This document shows positions 61,329 to 64,000 of a DNA stretch of 64,000 nt, piece by piece. The translations under genes and the position numbers were made by a program. A model generated the notes under the pieces. The model was not told the origin of the DNA. It made no database searches and saw only the letters and a program-made list of their open reading frames with translations. The DNA comes from WLMZ01 sp039920665 (GTDB lineage: Bacteria > Actinomycetota > Acidimicrobiia > Acidimicrobiales > Ilumatobacteraceae): assembly GCA_039920665.1 (NCBI GenBank), contig JBDSDH010000136.1, positions 32,140-96,139 on the forward strand, given 5' to 3'. The stretch's first letter is position 1. Each line of letters begins with the position of its first letter.

Positions 61329-63161
61329 TTAGGACTTGACCTTCTTGTTGGACTTGCGGCGATCCTCGAGAGCGAGCCACTTCTTGCGAATCCGGATGTT
61401 CTTCGGAGTCACTTCCACCAACTCGTCGTCCTGAATCCACTCGATCGCGGTTTCGAGACTGTGGATTCGGGGCGCCGGCAGCTTGACAGCGTCGTCATGG
61501 CTGTGGGTCCGGATGTTGTTTTTTTCCTTCGGCCGAACGGCATTGACCACCATCTCGTCCTCACGAGCGCACTCACCGACGACCATGCCTTCGTAGACCT
61601 GCTCGCCCGGGGCGATGAAGAACTGGCCGCTGAGCTGCAACTTGTCGAGCGCGTAGCCGGTCGACTGGCCGATCCGGTCGGCGACCATTGCGCCGCCGCG
61701 GGCATCGGGCATCTCGCCCGCCCACGGCATCCAACCGAGGTGGTGCTGGTGCAGCAATGCGGTGCCGCGGGTGGCGGTCATCAGCAGCGAACGGAAGCCG
61801 ATCAAGCCGCGGCTCGGGCATTCGAACGTGACGATCGTTCGGCCCGCATCACCGGTGCGAAGGTCGGTGATCCGACCCTTGCGAGGTGCGAGTTCCTGGG
61901 TGATGGTGCCGACATGCTCGTCGGGAACGTCGCAGACACCCCGTTCTTGGGGCTCGAAACGCTTGCCGTTGACTTCTTTGGTGATGACCTCTGGCCGGCT
62001 GACCTGCAGCTCGTAACCCTCACGACGCATAGACTCGATCAACACTGCGAGCTGCAGCTCGCCACGGCCGGCGACTTCGATGATGTCGGGCGAACCGGTC
62101 TCGAACAACTTGATCGACACGTTGCCGAGCAGTTCCTTCTCGAGCCGTTCGACCAGGTGACGGCTCGTCAGGTACTTGCCGTCCTTGCCGGCGAAGGGCG
62201 ACGTGTTGACCCCGAATGTCATCCGCAACACCGGCTCGTCGACCATCAGCCGGGGCAACGCCACCGGCTGCTCGGTCGAGGCGATCGTGTCGCCGATCTC
62301 GACCTCGGGGAACCCAGCGACCACGAACAGGTCCCCGGCCGACAACTCCTCGACCTCGTTGCGGCTGACGCCCTCGAACGACATCAACTGGCTGAGACGG
62401 CGCTTGAGCGGCGGCGCACCTTCGCCGAACTCCTCCTCGAGGAGGGCAACGGTCTCGCCGCGACGCATCACGCCATTGACGACGCGACCGATCGCCAACC
62501 GGCCGAGGTATTCGCTCGCGTCGAGTGTGGTGACCATTGCTTGCAGCGGAGCATTGGGATCGCCGGTCGGCGCCGGGATCTTTTCGAGAATGGTGTCGAG
62601 CAACGACGAAAGATCGGCGTCAGGCGCCGGCATACCGATCCCGACCATCGAACGACCGTCGCGGGCGACGGCGGAGATGATCTCGAAATCGATGTGGTGG
62701 TCCCCCGCATCGAGGTCCATGAACAATTGGTAGACCTCGTCGAGGACTTCTTCGGGACGGGCGTCTTGCCGGTCGACCTTGTTGATGATCACGATCGCCG
62801 GCAGATCGAGCGCGAGCGCCTTCTGGAGGACGTAACGGGTCTGGGGCAGCGGACCTTCGGCGGCATCGACGAGCAGCAGCACACCGTCGACCATCGTCAA
62901 TGCTCGTTCCACTTCCCCACCGAAGTCGGCGTGGCCAGGGGTGTCGACCAAGTTGATCTTGACGCCCTTCCATGTGACCGAAGCGGCCTTGGCGAGAATG
63001 GTGATACCCCGCTCGCGCTCTTGGTCGTTGTTGTCCATCACTCGGTCGACGACCGCTTGGTGGGAGGCGAAGGTGCCGGTGGCCCGCAAGAGGGCGTCGA
63101 CAAGAGTGGTCTTGCCATGGTCGACGTGCGCGACGATGGCGATATTTCGTAGTTCAGTCAT
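61329..63161 (-). CDS. typA: Translational GTPase TypA/BipA
   Basis: 610 aa. G1 is AHVDHGKTT (residues 11-19), switch I has ERERGITI, G3 is DTPGHADFGGEVER, and G4 is INKVDRQDARPEEVLDEVYQLFMDLDA. EF-G-like domains II, III and V follow, and the BipA-specific C-terminal domain ends KKWLALEDRRKSNKKVKS. It binds ribosomes and supports 50S assembly and stress or cold growth. No Shine-Dalgarno is obvious. Confidence 0.97.
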   Translation of the reverse strand: MTELRNIAIVAHVDHGKTTLVDALLRATGTFASHQAVVDRVMDNNDQERERGITILAKAASVTWKGVKINLVDTPGHADFGGEVERALTMVDGVLLLVDAAEGPLPQTRYVLQKALALDLPAIVIINKVDRQDARPEEVLDEVYQLFMDLDAGDHHIDFEIISAVARDGRSMVGIGMPAPDADLSSLLDTILEKIPAPTGDPNAPLQAMVTTLDASEYLGRLAIGRVVNGVMRRGETVALLEEEFGEGAPPLKRRLSQLMSFEGVSRNEVEELSAGDLFVVAGFPEVEIGDTIASTEQPVALPRLMVDEPVLRMTFGVNTSPFAGKDGKYLTSRHLVERLEKELLGNVSIKLFETGSPDIIEVAGRGELQLAVLIESMRREGYELQVSRPEVITKEVNGKRFEPQERGVCDVPDEHVGTITQELAPRKGRITDLRTGDAGRTIVTFECPSRGLIGFRSLLMTATRGTALLHQHHLGWMPWAGEMPDARGGAMVADRIGQSTGYALDKLQLSGQFFIAPGEQVYEGMVVGECAREDEMVVNAVRPKEKNNIRTHSHDDAVKLPAPRIHSLETAIEWIQDDELVEVTPKNIRIRKKWLALEDRRKSNKKVKS

Positions 63162-63336
63162 GATCCGGGGTTTTCGTCGTGCCGACGCGAGGGGCTCGGG
63201 GGAACCGAACTCGGGCGGCGAGGGTTGAGAGATTCAGCAGGGCATTCGGGTTGCAGTGACGTCAGCGTCAGGACGGAGGTCCGAGCCGTGACGGCGTCAC
63301 GCAGAGTTCGGGGCCTTCAGGCCGTTTCAGTGGCCG
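63162..63336. other. Intergenic region upstream of typA
   Basis: About 175 nt with a GTGACGTCAGCGTCA-type stretch near 63256-63270 and TGACGGCGTCA near 63291-63301. These imperfect TGACG/CGTCA inverted words could be protein-binding sites. No ORF or clear -10 is visible. Confidence 0.35.
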
Positions 63337-63534
63337 TCAGTCGTCGCTGTCGTCGTCATCGACCTCATCGTCCTCATCGAACGTGACGCCGTACTTTTCG
63401 GCCAACGCGGCGTACTCATCGTCCTCACTGGGAGGGCGATGGTCGGTACCACCAAACCCCAAATCCAAGGCGCTGGGACCAGCTTGTTTCAGCTTTCGCG
63501 CTTCTTCGAAGCGACGATGACGACCCTTCTTCAC
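63337..63534 (-). CDS. Small bipolar protein with basic N-terminus and acidic tail
   Basis: 65 aa from a GTG with GGAG upstream. It begins MKKGRHRRFEEARKLKQAG and ends with an Asp/Glu run (FDEDDEVDDDDSDD). No membrane segment or Cys. Such short proteins with a basic head and acidic tail are common in actinobacteria and have no assigned function. Codon use and the upstream Shine-Dalgarno support a real gene. Confidence 0.65.
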   Translation of the reverse strand: MKKGRHRRFEEARKLKQAGPSALDLGFGGTDHRPPSEDDEYAALAEKYGVTFDEDDEVDDDDSDD

Positions 63535-63662
63535 GGCAGGGCTCCGAATCTAGAGAAATAACATCGGGGAAGACCTTAGCGGTTGAGCGCGCCAACCTCA
63601 CGGGTCACAGGAGTGTCCGTCGCTGAAACCCGGACAACTTCCCTGCTCAACGACGTATGGTC

Positions 63663-64000
63663 TCAGCCTACCTGCCATGTACCCGCAGAACGCAGCAATG
63701 CGCGCAGGTCGTCGCGACCATTCTCTGCGCTTCCTGACTCGTCGCTCGAATCCGGTCGCCGCTGCTTGGTTGCTGCAGCAACCAACTGAGCACCCACCAT
63801 CGAGCCATAATCCGGCCGATCCACGTCGCGGAAAACCCCGAACGGCGTCGGACCCCATGATCCGGTTGCTTGCGCGGCCTCGTTCGAAAGCCTCGCGAGC
63901 GCGAATGCGAGGCTCGAATCCTCGCGATGAGCATCGTGGATCAACAGCGCCTCGACCCCGACATCGGCCACCTCGACGATCTGCAACCGTCCGTCACTGC
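63663..64000 (-). CDS. korB: 2-oxoacid:ferredoxin oxidoreductase beta subunit, C-terminal part
   Basis: The visible part of about 112 residues (SDGRLQIVEVADVGVEALL...) runs past the window edge and continues through IHDAHREDSSLAFALARLS and PTPFGVFRDVDRPDYGSMVGAQLVAA. This HDAHR... PTPxGVFRxVxRPxY ending is characteristic of KorB/PorB-type beta subunits that bind thiamine diphosphate and decarboxylate 2-oxoglutarate with ferredoxin as acceptor. The TPP and cluster motifs are outside the window, so substrate (2-oxoglutarate versus pyruvate) is not confirmed. Confidence 0.85.
   Translation of the reverse strand, partial: SDGRLQIVEVADVGVEALLIHDAHREDSSLAFALARLSNEAAQATGSWGPTPFGVFRDVDRPDYGSMVGAQLVAAATKQRRPDSSDESGSAENGRDDLRALLRSAGTWQVG

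Noticed and set aside
61185..63152. 655-codon rightward open frame antisense to typA
   Set aside because: Shadow of a certain housekeeping gene.
63905..63935. Possible tRNA 3' half (GCTCGAATCC)
   Set aside because: It lies in the korB coding region and lacks the other stems.

Overview
The window is about 64 kb of high-G+C chromosomal DNA, densely coded, with frequent ATGA/GTGA/TGATG gene overlaps and many starts that lack a Shine-Dalgarno but carry a TANNNT box 6-7 nt upstream (leaderless pattern). Gene content (F420-type LLM oxidoreductase, DUF2142 membrane protein, AbiEi/DUF559 protein, alaS-ruvX-mltG-aroECKB string, fatty acyl reductases) points to an actinobacterium. A member of the Acidimicrobiia such as Ilumatobacter is my best guess, by inference only. 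I saw no rRNA, tRNA, CRISPR, prophage or IS element.

Layout. (1) 1-13.9 kb: a polyamine uptake and catabolism region. A leftward operon potA-potD-potB-potC, flavin amine oxidase, 2-hydroxyacid dehydrogenase, DUF2087 protein and J-domain protein diverges from a rightward class III aminotransferase and membrane protein. A GGDEF protein, an aminobutyraldehyde-type dehydrogenase and alanine dehydrogenase follow. Together they could import polyamines, transaminate or oxidise them to aldehydes, oxidise the aldehydes to acids and recycle alanine to pyruvate. (2) 13.9-19.6 kb: surface-glycan genes (membrane protein, GT2, DegT aminotransferase, NAD epimerase, methyltransferase). (3) 19.6-25.6 kb: F420-type oxidoreductase, degenerate M29-like protein, MFS exporter, and divergent murF/ddl sharing one palindromic promoter. 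(4) 25.8-32.8 kb: a TetR-controlled lipid cassette of acyl reductase-HAD fusion, zinc-type dehydrogenase, LarA-like DUF2088 protein and acyltransferase. This is the least explained system here. (5) 33-39.7 kb: LysM lipoprotein and glutamate synthase gltBD. (6) 39.9-49.3 kb: crotonase, methyltransferase, two nitroreductases, ComB-like phosphatase, GntR regulator with aconitase, DUF2142 protein and DinB-like protein. (7) 49.3-59.3 kb: a sortase with adhesin-like modules, then the housekeeping string aroB-aroK-aroC-aroE-mltG-ruvX-alaS. (8) 59.3-64 kb: Cys-rich protein, AbiEi/DUF559 protein framed by palindromic repeats, typA, a small acidic protein and the 3' end of korB.

The most unusual sequence-level signals are: a chain of tiny ATGA-linked ORFs feeding the amine oxidase start; a related duplicated stop/start junction at aroK/aroB; a repeat-built 27-codon leader ORF ending on the aminotransferase start; a near-perfect palindrome that places a -10 box 6 nt from both the murF and ddl start codons; and several families of intergenic palindromic repeats, one of which reads into the 3' end of a gene.
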